Assembly: GCA_958450365.1 (NCBI GenBank)
Contig: CAUEEP010000733.1
Coordinates: forward strand, 434,001 to 498,000
Reading direction: 5' to 3'
DNA from: Mesorhabditis belari
Taxonomy: Eukaryota > Nematoda > Chromadorea > Rhabditida > Rhabditidae
Length of the DNA: 64,000 nt
A program made the position numbers and the translations under genes. This document shows positions 42,701 to 55,398 of this stretch, piece by piece. The stretch's first letter is position 1. Each line of letters opens with the position of its first letter. The notes below the pieces were generated by a model, which was not told where the DNA came from, did not search any database, and saw only the letters and a program-made list of their open reading frames with translations.

Positions 42701-43433
42701 CTAATATCTGAAAGCCAGCTGCTAGTATAACTCCTATTCTTTTCCCCCAATCAATAAACCCATCAAGTCCTGTAAAAGAGGTGATTCTCTAAAAATAAGT
42801 AAGTGAATGGCTTGGATGACTACTGAAGTCAGCCATCAGACTTTAGCACTTCACTTTATCCTCTCTATTCTACAGTAAAGATGTATTATATTAACTAGAG
42901 CTCGAAGGTTTCCTTCTCCTGATCACTTCATTCAATTCCCCCAAAAACCAAAGACATTGTTGGATTTCATTTGAAAAGCCCTCAAAATGGACCCCTTCCC
43001 CTTCGTAACCATGTTACCGATTCGGACAAAGGAGAAAAAGAAGGGCTAGGGTCGATTGAAGTCTCATCTCACTTCAATTCCTTTTCTCTTTTTGTTACCA
43101 AGCGATTGACTTACAATCAAATCTCGGTTCAATCAAGTGCGGAATTGTCAACGAAAAGAGTACTGTAGCATGACTAGTTGAAGGTAAAAGTAAAGTAAAG
43201 TCTGAAGTTTTGATGAACTTGTGCAAATCCAAATCTTTGATTAATACTTATTTGCCTATATTCCGTTTTGAAACCTCATTAAAATCTGGAGCTGGAGCGT
43301 TTATGAAAAATCTTGAAAGGTTGCAAGTTTTCAGGCAAAGAAAAGAATTAATTGATTCAAAAAATTTTACGAAGAAACTCTATTACTAGAACAAAATAAG
43401 ATCCAAAAGTCTAAGAAAAGCTTTCCAAAGATT

Positions 43434-43634
43434 TTATTGACCGAAACCTAGATTTTTTGCTCTCGTTTGTTCTCGTGTACTCCACATAGTTTTTGCCTTC
43501 CGCAATTCTTTTGTAGCACTTTTTTTTCCCTTCACCTCCTCGGTCGTCAATGGGAAGAAGAGTTCAAACAGGTACTTCTCAACAATTGTCCTCAGTTCAC
43601 TCCTTGAGCTTTTTCTAACGTAAATCTCTATCAT
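43434..43634 (-). CDS. Short unspliced ORF with overlapping AATAAA
   Basis: Sixty-six codons (MIEIYVRKSSRSELRTIVEK ... KNLGFGQ), basic and helical in character. The TAA stop lies within CAATAAAATC, a polyadenylation-like signal. No family is recognised and no flanking exon is identified. It may be chance; listed because its composition is more protein-like than its surroundings. Confidence 0.25.
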   Translation of the reverse strand: MIEIYVRKSSRSELRTIVEKYLFELFFPLTTEEVKGKKSATKELRKAKTMWSTREQTRAKNLGFGQ

Positions 43635-44477
43635 TTAAACACGGAACGCAAATTATTACTCTTTATAACAAGCAAAATGTTTTAATTATTGGTTTGGGTA
43701 TAAAGCTCAGGTATTTTGCTTAACTTCAATTGATGAACAACATTGTTTGATGAACAACAACAAAAGTCTTGATTTGTTGACTTGTTATACCATAGAGTTT
43801 GATTCAAGGTGTAGCTTTAAAAATGAATAGTTCAAAGATAAACTTCAGGAATTCTAGATGCAGGCTTCTAAATCAGAATTACGTACTCGAGCTCTGACGT
43901 TCACAAACATGTGTAAGACCTTTGATTTCTAAAAATAATGTCTTTCAATGTTATTCCAATCCCCGTAATCATCTCAAACTAAATTTCTCCAATCTTTCCA
44001 TCATATTCACGGATGCTCTCAAAAAGTCTATCTAGGCACAGAAAAATCCTGCTTTTTCCGTGTGCACTTTGTCCTTTCTCAAGTTTTCTCAAGCACTTCC
44101 CAATCTCGAAATGAAATGTCTCATCGTTTTTGTGCGAAGACAAAATTGCACTTGAATATCTTTAGCTTTCAAACAAAATGAACAAGAATATCTTAATGAT
44201 TTGCATAACTTTTTGGGATTTAAAGCAAGATAGATTTAAATGGTAAATTTTCAGCTAAATAGTAATATATTATACTTAAATTAGTTCAGCTTTTGAATCT
44301 TTGAAGCTCTAATTGTTTAATACAAGAACAAAGAACTTAAAGCTTTCTCTCACTAGCCAATAAAACAGAAAGTTAATGGTTGTGCTTATGAGTTGTCTTC
44401 TATTCATTTTCCCCTCTTCCCAATTCCTCTTTTTCATCCAATCACTTTTTGAGTGCTTCAGTCTGTTTGCTTTTCTT

Positions 44478-44520
44478 TCTTCCTTTCTTCCTTTCTTCCT
44501 TTCTTACCTTTCTTTTCTTC
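44478..44520 (+). repeat. (TTCCTTTC)n pyrimidine repeat
   Basis: About four tandem TTTCTTCC units within one of the pyrimidine-rich islands upstream of sup-12. Confidence 0.7.
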
Positions 44521-47500
44521 CGCTCGTTCCGCATTTAGTCGTGCGCCTCTCCGAAGAACACACCCCAAGGGCAATCCTTTTCTCTTCTCTGTAAACGGCC
44601 ATCCACAAAAGAACCATGCACTCTGGACACAAGTTTCATCTTTCCTTCCTTGTATTCGTCACGTCTATTCCTAAATTTCTTGAAGCCGGTTTAACTTTGA
44701 TTAAATACAAATACAAATGTTTAAGTTATAATAGCTATAGTAGCTCGAAGAGCTTACTTCAATAACTTCTCAGCCAGACTTAGCCAAATCTAACAATAAG
44801 TTTGCCAGTCAAACTTAGTGATTCAATCAAGACACCTAGCATTGAACCATAAAGTCGCTCATTCTTCAATGAAACCAAATATAATCATTGCTTCAAATTG
44901 TCAATTTTTGTGCTAACAATTATCCTCTGTCACCTCTATCGAACATTGATTTTTTTTTTCACTCCCAACCCTTCCAAATGGGGTTACAATTTCCCACTGT
45001 GTCACTCAAAAAAGCAAGCATGACGGCAAGTTTCCTTTTTTCTGCCGAGACTCAATTGCCGTACCGCTATTGAGAGAGTGAGTGAGTTTCAAAGAAGTTC
45101 TTGAGGGTACATTCAAATATGACGCAAATGGCAGGTCGGGTTGTAAAAAGAAGAAAAGAGTTTCTTTTCAACACTTGCAAACCATTGCAAATTTTCTTTA
45201 TTTCAAAATAAACAGGCTTAAACTAGATTAAGTTTTTAGCTTAACCTATCTTGAACTAGAACTAGACCTAGGTTCATTTTCTAGCCAAAATTTTCTAGTA
45301 CGACACTTCAAAACTTGGTGATATAAAACAACTCCTGAAGTTGAAATTTTGTATAAAATGGCGTTGATACAGTAATTTTTGCGTAGTAGATTCTTTAGCT
45401 TACAAAATGACCTAAAAATCATTTACCACTTTGCACTCTGAATCTTGAACCGAACCTTTCCTTTCCCCATCTCTCCCAACACTTTCCCAGTCTCCAGTCT
45501 CAGCCTTATTCCCATTCCCCTTTGAGCATAATTTACCCAAGCCAGCTCCAGTCCTTTCCTTTTCCCATTTCACCTGTCCTCGACCCCGTCACCTTTCCGG
45601 AATAGCTAGCTGATTTTTTTCTCGATTAGCTTTCCTGTTTTCAAAAGCTTTCAACCATTTCCATTTCTATAACTAATCCAGAGATTTTGTCAAAAGATTG
45701 TAAGTGTTCTTCATCGAGTTTTTCATAAAGAAAATATTTAAAAGGATTTGGAGAAGAAAGGGTGGAAGGGAGGGTGGTGGAAGCTGTTGGAGAGGCTCGG
45801 GGCGGCTCTCAAGTGGCCGCTTTGTATCTAAACCAAAAGGGATGAGGGAATCTTCTCCCTTAAATGCTTTAATTCAAAACTTTATAAGGTACTTGTCTGG
45901 TTTTTTTCTTCGAAATTCAAAACTGGCGTAAATAGTTTAAACTAGTGCGTTCCTTTTCTACGACCGTAATCAATAACCAGTTTCCATTTAAGTAACTTAA
46001 TTTTGGCATCGGTTAATGTGAAATCACAAGGTTCAATAAGTAATACTAAAATTGGGCTATTGGGATTAAAATAGCTTGCTGAAATAGGTGTTTTTTAGCA
46101 AACAAAGAACCAACTCCGGAATGGATTCTTGTTCTAAAACAAGGACAGCTTGATCATGCAAAGAATTGATCTGCGAGATGCAACCGGCTTGAAATCCTAT
46201 TGTAATCCTTTGCAAACTTCTTTTTTCCTTAAAATTTCTCACATTGTTGTGATCAACGTCTAGAGATACTGGGAAAAACTTGAGCAGCTATTTCCGCTTT
46301 TCTCTTTTGTGGAAAAAGAAAAAACCCAAAATTGATGATCTAGTGTGATTGCTGCGAAATCAATGCCTAGGCTGGCTGATTTGGGGGAATGGAAAGGGGA
46401 CTGTTTATCTCTTGCTTGTGTGTCTTTTCCTCTTTCCCCCAAATTCCCTTCATCATCATCCCCTTTCTTTCCAATTTCATCCTCAACCAACCACTTTCCT
46501 CTTCTCCTCCTCATCCATTCAGATTTCGCTTTTTTCGATAAATCTTTTGGCTCATCTTTTTGGATCAAAGAAAGTTTTGATTTTCTGAGGGTTCATTTGA
46601 TCCTTTTTATTTTTATCAGATGATCTGACAAGCTTTGCTTATAATATAAGCTTATAATAATTGGCTATTCATTTGTCAAGCTATTTATTGATTAAAATAA
46701 TGAGTCTTTAAGCTAAAATCTAGCTAATAGGTTGAATTTTTTAATTTTCCAAAAGAGTTCTCAAAGCGTTAGTCTGTTAGACTAAATAAGGCTACTACCT
46801 TTAACAATTTTCACTGATTAAAGCATAAGAATTTCTATTGTATAACCTATCTCTTTCACAGAAGTTTACAAGCTCCTAAAGCTTTATGAATGTTTTATGA
46901 TCTGATGACCCTTCTCTTCCTGATCACCCTTGCAACTTTACCCAAAATAGTCCCATCTCTTATTTCCAAGATCGCCCAGCTTTTCCTGGGTCTATTGAAC
47001 GTCTGTGTTGGGTCTTTTCATAGACTGACCAGTCCTCTTCCCTTTCTTCTTCTATTTGTCTCCTTGCTGTTCCGAAATGTCGTCCCTTTTGTGTGAGTTC
47101 GATTTTTCTTCGACGCGAGAGTCCAGATGTGAGTCAAAAATGGGTTCAAGATCGTCGCCTTTCGATTTCTTTCTTTTCTGGCAATCCGACACCCAGAGGT
47201 CCTTATTTGGGAATTTGAATCAATATTGATTCACAAAGTGGATTGGTTGTGAATTGTTCTAAATAAGTTGCCAATGGGTGAATCTAGTTTTGTGACCTAG
47301 TTCAAAGATTCACACTTTGTCCACTTCAAGTTTTTCGGATTGCAAAGCTGTCCTAAAAATTGACCAATTCATTGTTTGCATAAGGATATTTTTGCTCTCA
47401 ATTCCCCGCCTCAAGCAAGGTGCTCGAAATCGTTATGTAAACGAAAACGAGATGAATTCATCGTGTTTTTGATTTGAGAGCCAAAAATTTAAATATTCTA

Positions 47501-47582
47501 GTTCAGCTACAGTTTCCTGAATCTTTAAATGTACAAAATTCACCCGTTAAACCTATGTATTGACATTCTCCACAGTCAAAAA

Positions 47583-47988
47583 TTACATTAGAACAAATCC
47601 AGCTTGTTCAATCGAGTTTTGGCAAACTATCTTTATCTTGTAGTTAGCCAAACTCTTCACACTTTTTACTTTAACCTCTCCATTTTCATTTATAACACAA
47701 ATCTCACTCGATCTCGCTTGAGCTCTAATTGATACGCAAGAGTTGACCTGCACGCCGATCTCCTCTCCCCTATCAGCTTCCCCAATCGGGTACTCAAAAA
47801 AAAACAAGTTCTTTTATCACTTCTTCTATCACTTCTTTTGCCAGTTTTTCCGTAAATCGACCAGCAATTTTTTTCGAGAACGGTAGATTTTTGGGATTTT
47901 TCCTTCGATTGACCACTGAAAGGACTATCAGATTGATGTAAACTTTGTGAAATTGTGTTTTTCTACATGATAAGACTATTAAAAGCAA
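47583..47988 (-). pseudogene. Two overlapping ORFs offset at a homopolymer; possible broken small gene
   Basis: On the minus strand one frame reads RRKNPKNLPFSKKIAGRFTE ... IKELVFF and stops at a run of nine T. The other frame opens across the same run and reads FFFEYPIGEADRGEEIGVQV ... NSIEQAGFVLM to its stop. A one-base slip in the homopolymer would join them into about 120 residues. No family is recognised. It may be chance, a frameshifted relic, or a sequencing error. Confidence 0.25.
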
Positions 47989-50615
47989 TGACTATTGCTA
48001 GGCAATTGGCTCAAAGCTGGTGGATGATTTAAAGCATTCAGTTCAAGTTCAAAAGCTATTGCTTAATTTATCTACTCAAGAGAAAATCGATTATTTGGAA
48101 ATCGGTCTCAATATTTTCCAAGTGAAAGGGATTTTCCCTCAAAAGCGATCGGTTGCCTCGTCTTGCGTCGATCTGATTTATTGCCACTGGGCGAGTTTCT
48201 AGGGAGGCCAAGAGGTGGGGAATCTGGGCACTCCTCCACTCCTCTACCCCCTCCCATCCACCAGATACGTGTCCTCCTCTAGTAGCCTGTTGAACAGCCG
48301 CTCCCCATCCCCACCATCATTTTGTGGGCTTTTCTGCTCCTTCTTTTATTTCTATCTTTTCCGGCTCCTTGGTCGCCCCTTCCGATCCTTTAACTCCATT
48401 TGCACATCCTCCTTTTTGTTACTATTTCTTACAACTGACCACTGAGCGTTTTTTTTTTAAATAGTTGATCAGATTGATTTTTGATTAGACCTTAGTACTA
48501 CACGGATTACAGATTTTGAACTTTAGAATAAGCCTAGATAACTTACTCTAAAAGACAGCAAAGTGGATAAAACTAATCTTGAACTGTGCAAACTCAGTGC
48601 TAGAATATGAGCTAGTTTTGTGAAACAACCTAATAATAGTAATTAGTTTGATCTTTCGCTTGTTTGAACCTCTTCTCCATTATAACTTTCATACAAACTC
48701 CTCTCAAATGCTCAAATCTCTCAAATCGGTCAAATGCTATCACTTATCGATCTTCTCCCAAAAATTTCTCTCAAAAAAACTCACTAGGTACTAATCAAGA
48801 TTTTTGGCAGCTCCAGAGAATTAGAAACTAGTTTGACCTTGGCAATAGAGAAAATACTCGCCAACAGAGTGCTTAGTTTTGGGGGAAAATGAACGAGAGC
48901 AGCAGCATAGAGGGAAAGTGAATTGAGACAATTGGTGGATGGAAGGAAAACACGAGTCTTTCATCAGTTTTGTTCATTTATCCAACTTTGTTTCTCTCAT
49001 TTGTGCGTTCAACACTCTCAAATGACCTCGATTGTCACAGGAGAGCTTTTGAGACTCATTTTGATGATCAGCTGATTTTTTTTGCTTTGATATTATTGAT
49101 TTTTGCATTCTTTTGTTCATTGTACCAAAAGCTTTGAATTTAGCGTAAAATAGAAGGCTGATTTTACAATTTTTATTGATATATAAGCCTTAAGTAAATC
49201 AGTGCGTAGAATTTGACTAAAAAGACTTTGAAAACAATATTGAAGTAAAGAACCTGAAGTTCTGAAGCTCTAGAGTTCTGTCAATGCTGAAGAATGCTTT
49301 CTTTTACCAATTCATCTCTAGGTTTACTGATGCTTCTAACCAAGTTCATCTCTTTTTCGATAAAATTAAAATACTTGCCTAAACATCAATCAATTGTAAT
49401 TGTAATTGTACCAAATCTGTCGCCAAATCCAATCGATTTCCCGTCTTCAACCCTCCCCAAGGAACCAGTCATCTGCTTGAGTGTTGGCAGACACACACAC
49501 GGAAGTACCACGGATTGGGGCGTGAAGACGTGGACCGTCTCTTCCAAGGAAATGCCATCGCTTTGTTTTTGCGAGAGAAGTCCTGGCAGTCTCTTCGAAT
49601 TCTCGACAGGACCCACTCTTCCTCACTTCTTTCCCTCCTCTCTGCCCCACCCCACTTTCCCGCAGTCATTTCTGTGCCTCTTTTTTTCCCCGGTTCCCCG
49701 GCAAGCCTTCCTTTCCACCTTCCACTCATTTGTTGACTCTGCAATATGTGCTCGCGCACCCACTCCCCGCCGTTGCGCAAGAAGCCCTCCATAAACATGC
49801 ACCACTCTCATTCACCGCAATTAACTATCAAATTATTGTTTTAAGAGCTGGGATTTGGTGTTGAATCCTTGTATGAATAATTTTTGCAATTTAAACATTG
49901 ATAACTTTTCAAAGCTGGTTTCTTTTGAGAATTGAGGTAATCTTTTTTTCTATCCTTGTTCAAAACCATCTTTAAAATTGAATTCTCTTCAAATCTCTTT
50001 CCATTGTACCATTGCTTAATTTTATCGCTTACCATTTAACAAAAAAATTTCCCTCTTGGCAATCACATCCATTAATTGAACTCATTTCTTTTCTCCTTCT
50101 CAAAGATTTCCCATCTGGTGCCTAATGGCAATTGTTGGTCATAAACGGCACAGCCTCTTTTTCTAAAAACTTTCATTTCTCAATGTGTTCTTTTCAAATA
50201 TTTCATCAAATCAAATTTCAGATCGAAAGCCGATTTCCCAGGGCGGCTCACATCCCTTCCTTTCTAGTCTCATCTGGTGTGCCGTGTGTTGCCGTGTCTT
50301 TCATCCTCCACATCTTCCATCAATCTCATCAATCTCTTCCTCGTGTGTGCTTCTCTTCTCTCCATTTTCCCTGCGTGTCTTCGCTTTCACTACTTCGTCA
50401 TCCGTTTATTAGGTGGGTTTTTTAAAAAATACGAATATCCAGTAATGTACAGGAAAGTTAGGGAAATTGTTGAAATTGCTGACTCTCAAAACTTGAACAC
50501 AAAAACGTATTTCTTCAATTAATCGCCTTGAAATACGAATTCATAGGATAAGTGAGAATTAGCAATAAAAAACGGCAATTTCATTTAGTACCCAGCTATC
50601 TAATCGATTTTTTTT

Positions 50616-50629
50616 CAGTGCCTAGTCGA
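50616..50629 (+). promoter_or_regulatory. Splice acceptor just before the sup-12 start
   Basis: A TTTTTTTTCAG precedes the ATG by only about 15 nt. It is a candidate spliced-leader trans-splice site or the acceptor of a 5' UTR intron reaching into the upstream desert. Confidence 0.6.
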
Positions 50630-50634
50630 TCAAA

Positions 50635-53600
50635 ATGTTGCCGGCCTCAATGTACAGCCAACTCGGCGGCGCCGATCCAATCGTTCAAGCAGCTGCTGCT
50701 GCACTCGCCTCATCAGCCGCCAATAACGAAATCATTGGTGAGAGAACTTTATCAATAAACCTTCAAAAAATACTGTTATATCCAATTTTTTGGAAAAAGT
50801 TTTAACAATTTAAGAAATTGTTTCCGATTCAGGTTCTGGTTCTAAAGACACCACAATGACCAAGATTTTCGTCGGTGGATTGCCATATCACACAAGTGAC
50901 AAAACTCTTCACGACTATTTTGAGCAGTTCGGTGAGATCGAGGAAGCCGTGGTGATCACTGATAGACAAACACAGAAGAGTCGAGGATATGGATTTGTGA
51001 CAATGAAAGTGGGTTGCGGATTGGAATAGGAGAAGTGGCTTTGGCTAGGCAACAGACTCTTTCTAACAAAAAAAATTATCTAGCTTAACAACTTCATAAT
51101 TTTGTAGAGTTCGTGCTGAAAGAGATGAATTGAAAGTATCTTTGCAGGATCGTCCCTCAGCCGAACGTGCCTGCAAGGATCCAAATCCGATCATCGATGG
51201 CCGCAAAGCCAATGTGAATCTCGCCTATCTTGGAGCCAAACCCCGAGGAAACATTGCTCTAGCAGGTACCGTCATTTCCATTAACTTTTTTGGGAGCACC
51301 TTGTCGAGATTAGTGCTGTGATCGAATTTTTTGATTTTCTTTTGAAGTAAAATTTTCAACTTACTGACTGTGTGGAGAATTTTTGAGGAAAGCCCCTAAA
51401 AAATTCTCGACAAAGTGTGTCAAAACTCTGTCCATCGCGTGCCTTGACACACCAACCCTTGAAATTTTTTTTGAAGAGCGGAAACGACTGAATTTTTTTG
51501 GCTTGCTAACGATTTTCACAGCTATAGTTTGATTAAGAATTTTCATTTGATTTGACGAGAGATAGTTGAAATTCTGGAGAAGAAAAAAAAAATTCTGGTG
51601 CGGTGTGGGCATGGCGTGTGATGGGGTGTTTTGATTTCAGCTTTGACTCAACCGGGATTGGCTCAATTGACACCGGGACTGCAGGCGGCTCATCTACAAG
51701 CACAGCTCTCCTCACTTCTCCCAGGAGCTCGACTCGGGTTCGTACTCAAGAATTTTTTCTTTTGTTTTAAAAAATTTATCATGGTTTTAAGGGCAAGTTG
51801 TGAAATATTGAAACATCGGATAACTGAAAACTATCTAAAATTCTCTAGTCTTTAGAAGAAATTTTGCAGTAAAGTTATTGCATTGCATAAAATTAACACT
51901 TCTGTATTCATTACATAGAAATTTCCGATTAGAAACTAGAATTTCAAGGATTAAGCTAAATATACAGTACTGGACAATGAAATATCATATCTGAAAAACG
52001 ATCGTCACTTTCACGCGTCTGTAACTCCCTTGTCTTTGAGTTTAAACTATTAGTGTTATACATTTTCTGAAAGCTCTTTTCAAGGGCTACACAATGGTAA
52101 TATTAATATTTAGAAATACGGTAAAGACAAGGGAGTTACAGACGCGCAAAAGTGACGATCTTTTTTCAACTATGATATTTCATTGTCCAGTAGTGTAGCT
52201 AAATAGGATCAATTTCAGTTACCCGGTGTTCTCAACGATTTTACCGTTTGAGAGTTCAATTAGCTAGTAGTATTCATTCGGGTTTTGAGTTTCTTTAAAC
52301 AATCTCCAAAAAGGTTTAGTGTGAGTAGGGTTTTTAGTTTTTTACTAAGGAATGCAAACTGAAAACATTTTGACTCCAATACAAAATTGAAGCCAGTTGG
52401 TAAATAGGAGACAATGATTTCAAAAAAGACTTCTAAAAATGGGTAATTTGAAAGACTACTGTCCTCATCCAGATTAGGTTATGATAGTTTTCCTAGAAAA
52501 GGCATTCCTCGTGAGGAAAACGTTCTAATAAGTTAGAGAGTTAGAAATAATGATTTTCATAAATTTCTCTAAAGCTAGACTAAGATGTGTGCCGTGCCAA
52601 GTTAAGCTCTCAAAGAAATTTGCATAGAGCGGGGTCTAGTCTAGCCAATGATTGCATGTGTGTAGTGGGGGTCAAATAAGAAATGCCGTTTGACTGAAGA
52701 GATTCAAAAACTAATAAAAGAGAAGATTTTTGCACACTCAAACCGGCTCGATGAATTCCTCATCTTTTTTTTGATCGGCTAGCCAATAACAATTTGAATT
52801 TGAGTGAACAGAATGACCGTTTTTTCGCCTCTTTTTCTTTTTTTGATTCGATTTTTGTATGGAGATTCTTTTTAGAGAGCGATTGAAAAGGGGAAAGTCC
52901 TCGAAAATGATTGTTTGTTAATTTTGATTGAAAGAAAGCACGAGTAATACATGTTTTTTGATCTTATCGGTATTGTTATGAGAAGTGCTCTGGATCAGTC
53001 ACTTTTCAATTCATTAGAATCAACTAAACGACAATGATTCTTAAGCTCAATCAAAGCTTTGAATGTTAGAGATTTAGAAGTTGGCTTTTAGCATAAAACT
53101 TTGGATTGATTTAGTTGAAGAATTTCTCTTAATGAGCTTAATGATGATCCTGAGCATTTCAACCCAGCAGACTATGTAAAAATAGAAGATTCAATCAAAA
53201 CTGGTGTTTCTCTCAAATGATGTGTTTTCTAAAACGTGTTAACTTTTGAGAGCTACCGTAAGCTTGGTTTGTCCCATTTGCCTTGGCTCAGCTCTGTGAT
53301 TCACAAAAGATTGGAAACTGTAGGCAGATTCGGTAGTTCTCGAAAGTTGAGACGTCTTAGGCAACGCTTTGTTTGAAAGAAACACCGATTCATAAGCGCT
53401 CAAAAAGAAAGCACGCTCCGTTGCTCAGAGCATGGGTAGAAATAAAGCAAAGAAATGCTTTTCTTACAAAGAAAATCATTTGTTTTCTCAAATAAATTAC
53501 AAAACGTGAGCGTGATGGGTTTTGTTTTTTTGAAGAGATGGACTGAATATGGCCGGCTCGGTGATGGCACAGCAACAAGCCGAAGTGGTTGCGAAGATGC

Positions 53601-55398
53601 AAGCAGCAGCGAAAGAGCAAGCTGGGCAGACCGGGCAGACACAAGCTGCGGGTGGAGCGATGCAGAGGGAGAGGACACTCTACCGAATCGCCCCGTATGC
53701 CATCCCAATAAGGCAACAGTACGTTTTAGAGTCAATGCTTGCGCATGTTTTTGAGTGTTTCTAAAGAAAAGCTATCCCTTCTCTCACATTCACCGACACT
53801 CATTTTTGTTTTTTCTCTTTCTTGGTATGGTGTGTGCACTCGGGGATTTTGTGAACAAATTGAGATTAGAGCTGTCAAAACTTAATCAAAATATTCGATT
53901 AAAGTTTTAATAAGGAAACATTTCTGCATAATAGTAAGCAATCTAATGGATAAGTGTACCGAAATCTACTAGAATAGGGGCAAAAATCTGCCTACTTAAA
54001 CTTTTGAATCTCTAATTTGAAAGATAAAGTACAGTGTTTCAGAATAGAAGTGTTTAGCTAGCAAGTTTGAATACTTTAAAGTTATATTAAAGATATTCAG
54101 TCTTTCTGTTTGAGTTCTTTTCATTATGGCATACTCTAGTTGACTAGGAGCCTAAGACCATGCAGTACCCAGCAGACACTAAACTTATAAATTCTCCCTT
54201 GGAAGCAGTAGTTTATAAGTTACTTTAGCGAGCCGTTTCAACTTTGAGTATTTTAGTTAGTTTTGGTTTGGAGGGATGTGGAATTTCTAGCAAAAATACA
54301 GCCAAATTTGGGAATTAATCCCAGGAATTTGGGCATAGTGACGGCCAAAACGACAAACTTTCCTTTTGCTTTGTAGATATTATAAAAAGAAGATATTCAG
54401 CTGTAAATTTGTACTCGGGGTTTTCCGGGGAATCGATAAGAGCTATTAGAGCGATTGTTGAGTCTACCAATCTTTTCTCGGGTTTTATTTTTGTTATAAT
54501 ACGAAACTGATCTTATAGTCATGACTTGAAATAAATAGCATATAAATCTTAATTAATGTTCACAAAATCCTTCCCAACTTTGCCGGTAGTGTGGCACTTT
54601 TCTATTAAAGCATGTCCTCTTTTTGTTGAATGAACATCTAACCCATCTGTGTGAGAAGATTTGAAGTGGCTTCAGAATGACTCCCCAAAAAAAAGCTAAT
54701 CAAAAAGCACACACAACCAGGCTGTTCACCTTTTGATCGTGGTGATCTAGTGGGGAAACGGGAAAGTGAAAAAAAGATAAATATTCTCAATTTCCAGGAT
54801 TCCCCAAGCGATGTTCTATCCACAGACGGCGCTCTTGAATCCAGCTCTGCTCAACGCGGCTCAATTGCAACAGGCAGCTGCCGCTCAACAAGGATTGGTC
54901 GATTACGCAGCTTTGGCCGCTGCAATGGGGCAACAAAGTGCTATGGCTGGTGTTGGATCTGGAGGAAGTTAGTTGGTTTAAAAGTAATCGTGAACTAGTC
55001 CCCAACTAGAGTTCAATTTAAAAGTTGGTAAAGCTTTTGCAAAGTCAGTCAGTTGAACCTTTAGAGCTATTGCTAAATTTTGTTAAAATGAAAACCCTCT
55101 GCTGACGAGTTAAACAAGCTATATTCCGATAGACAAAGCATTTTCTAAAAGTTATTTTCTAGCACTTATTAGAAAACGATTTCAATCAAAATGACCTAAA
55201 AACTAATCCTGTCGAAATTTGACTGACTACAAGCAATCAAAAACCGCAAAGTAGCCATAACCTTTAAAAAAGTAATCTTTATTAGTGTATGATTCTTCCG
55301 CTTCAGCAACGGCAAGCGGTTTGGAGCAATATGGATATCCATACAATGTCCTTCAAGGTGGTTTCCCTCTCCAGACTCAACTCTCAAAGGACCATTAG
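50635..55398 (+). CDS. sup-12: RRM splicing regulator, SUP-12/RBM24/RBM38 orthologue
   Basis: Seven exons in phase: 50635-50737, 50833-51008, 51148-51265, 51641-51737, 53536-53718, 54798-54967 and 55307-55398; 312 residues. One RNA-recognition motif spans about residues 44-120, with RNP2 KIFVGGLPY and RNP1 [30 protein letters not shown] completes the family hallmark. The rest is Ala/Gln-rich. SUP-12 is a muscle-enriched nuclear protein that binds GU-rich RNA and controls alternative splicing of unc-60 and egl-15 in C. elegans. The exon 4 to 5 join (ARLG then DGLNMAG) is the only in-phase choice I found, but intron 4 (1.8 kb, with a MITE) could hide a further exon. A short alternative exon reading [10 protein letters not shown] occurs at 52219. 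Confidence 0.9.
51960..52198. mobile_element. MITE with about 75-nt terminal inverted repeats in sup-12 intron 4
   Basis: The left end TACAGTACTGGACAATGAAA continues with CGATCGTCACTTTCACGCGT and CTGTAACTCCCTTGTCTTTG. The right end carries the reverse complement, ending TTTCATTGTCCAGTAGTGTA. TA at both borders suggests a Tc1/mariner-type non-autonomous element. The interior is about 80 nt. Confidence 0.8.

Larger units (their letters stand above)
35761..50634. other. Gene desert upstream of sup-12
   Basis: Nearly 15 kb without a gene I can support. AT-rich DNA alternates with pyrimidine-rich (C+T) plus-strand islands at about 36.55-36.75, 41.0-41.3, 41.7-41.9, 44.4-44.7, 45.4-45.6, 46.35-46.6, 46.9-47.1, 48.2-48.45, 49.4-49.8 and 50.2-50.4 kb. 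ORFs over these islands on either strand have low complexity and no motifs. The stretch probably holds regulatory DNA and/or large 5' introns of sup-12. Local repeats are listed separately. Confidence 0.5.

Noticed and set aside
49294..49794. 166-codon plus ORF upstream of sup-12, with antisense ORFs of 109 codons
   Set aside because: Composition follows a pyrimidine-rich island; no domain, no splice context, and both strands are open, which is typical of biased non-coding DNA.
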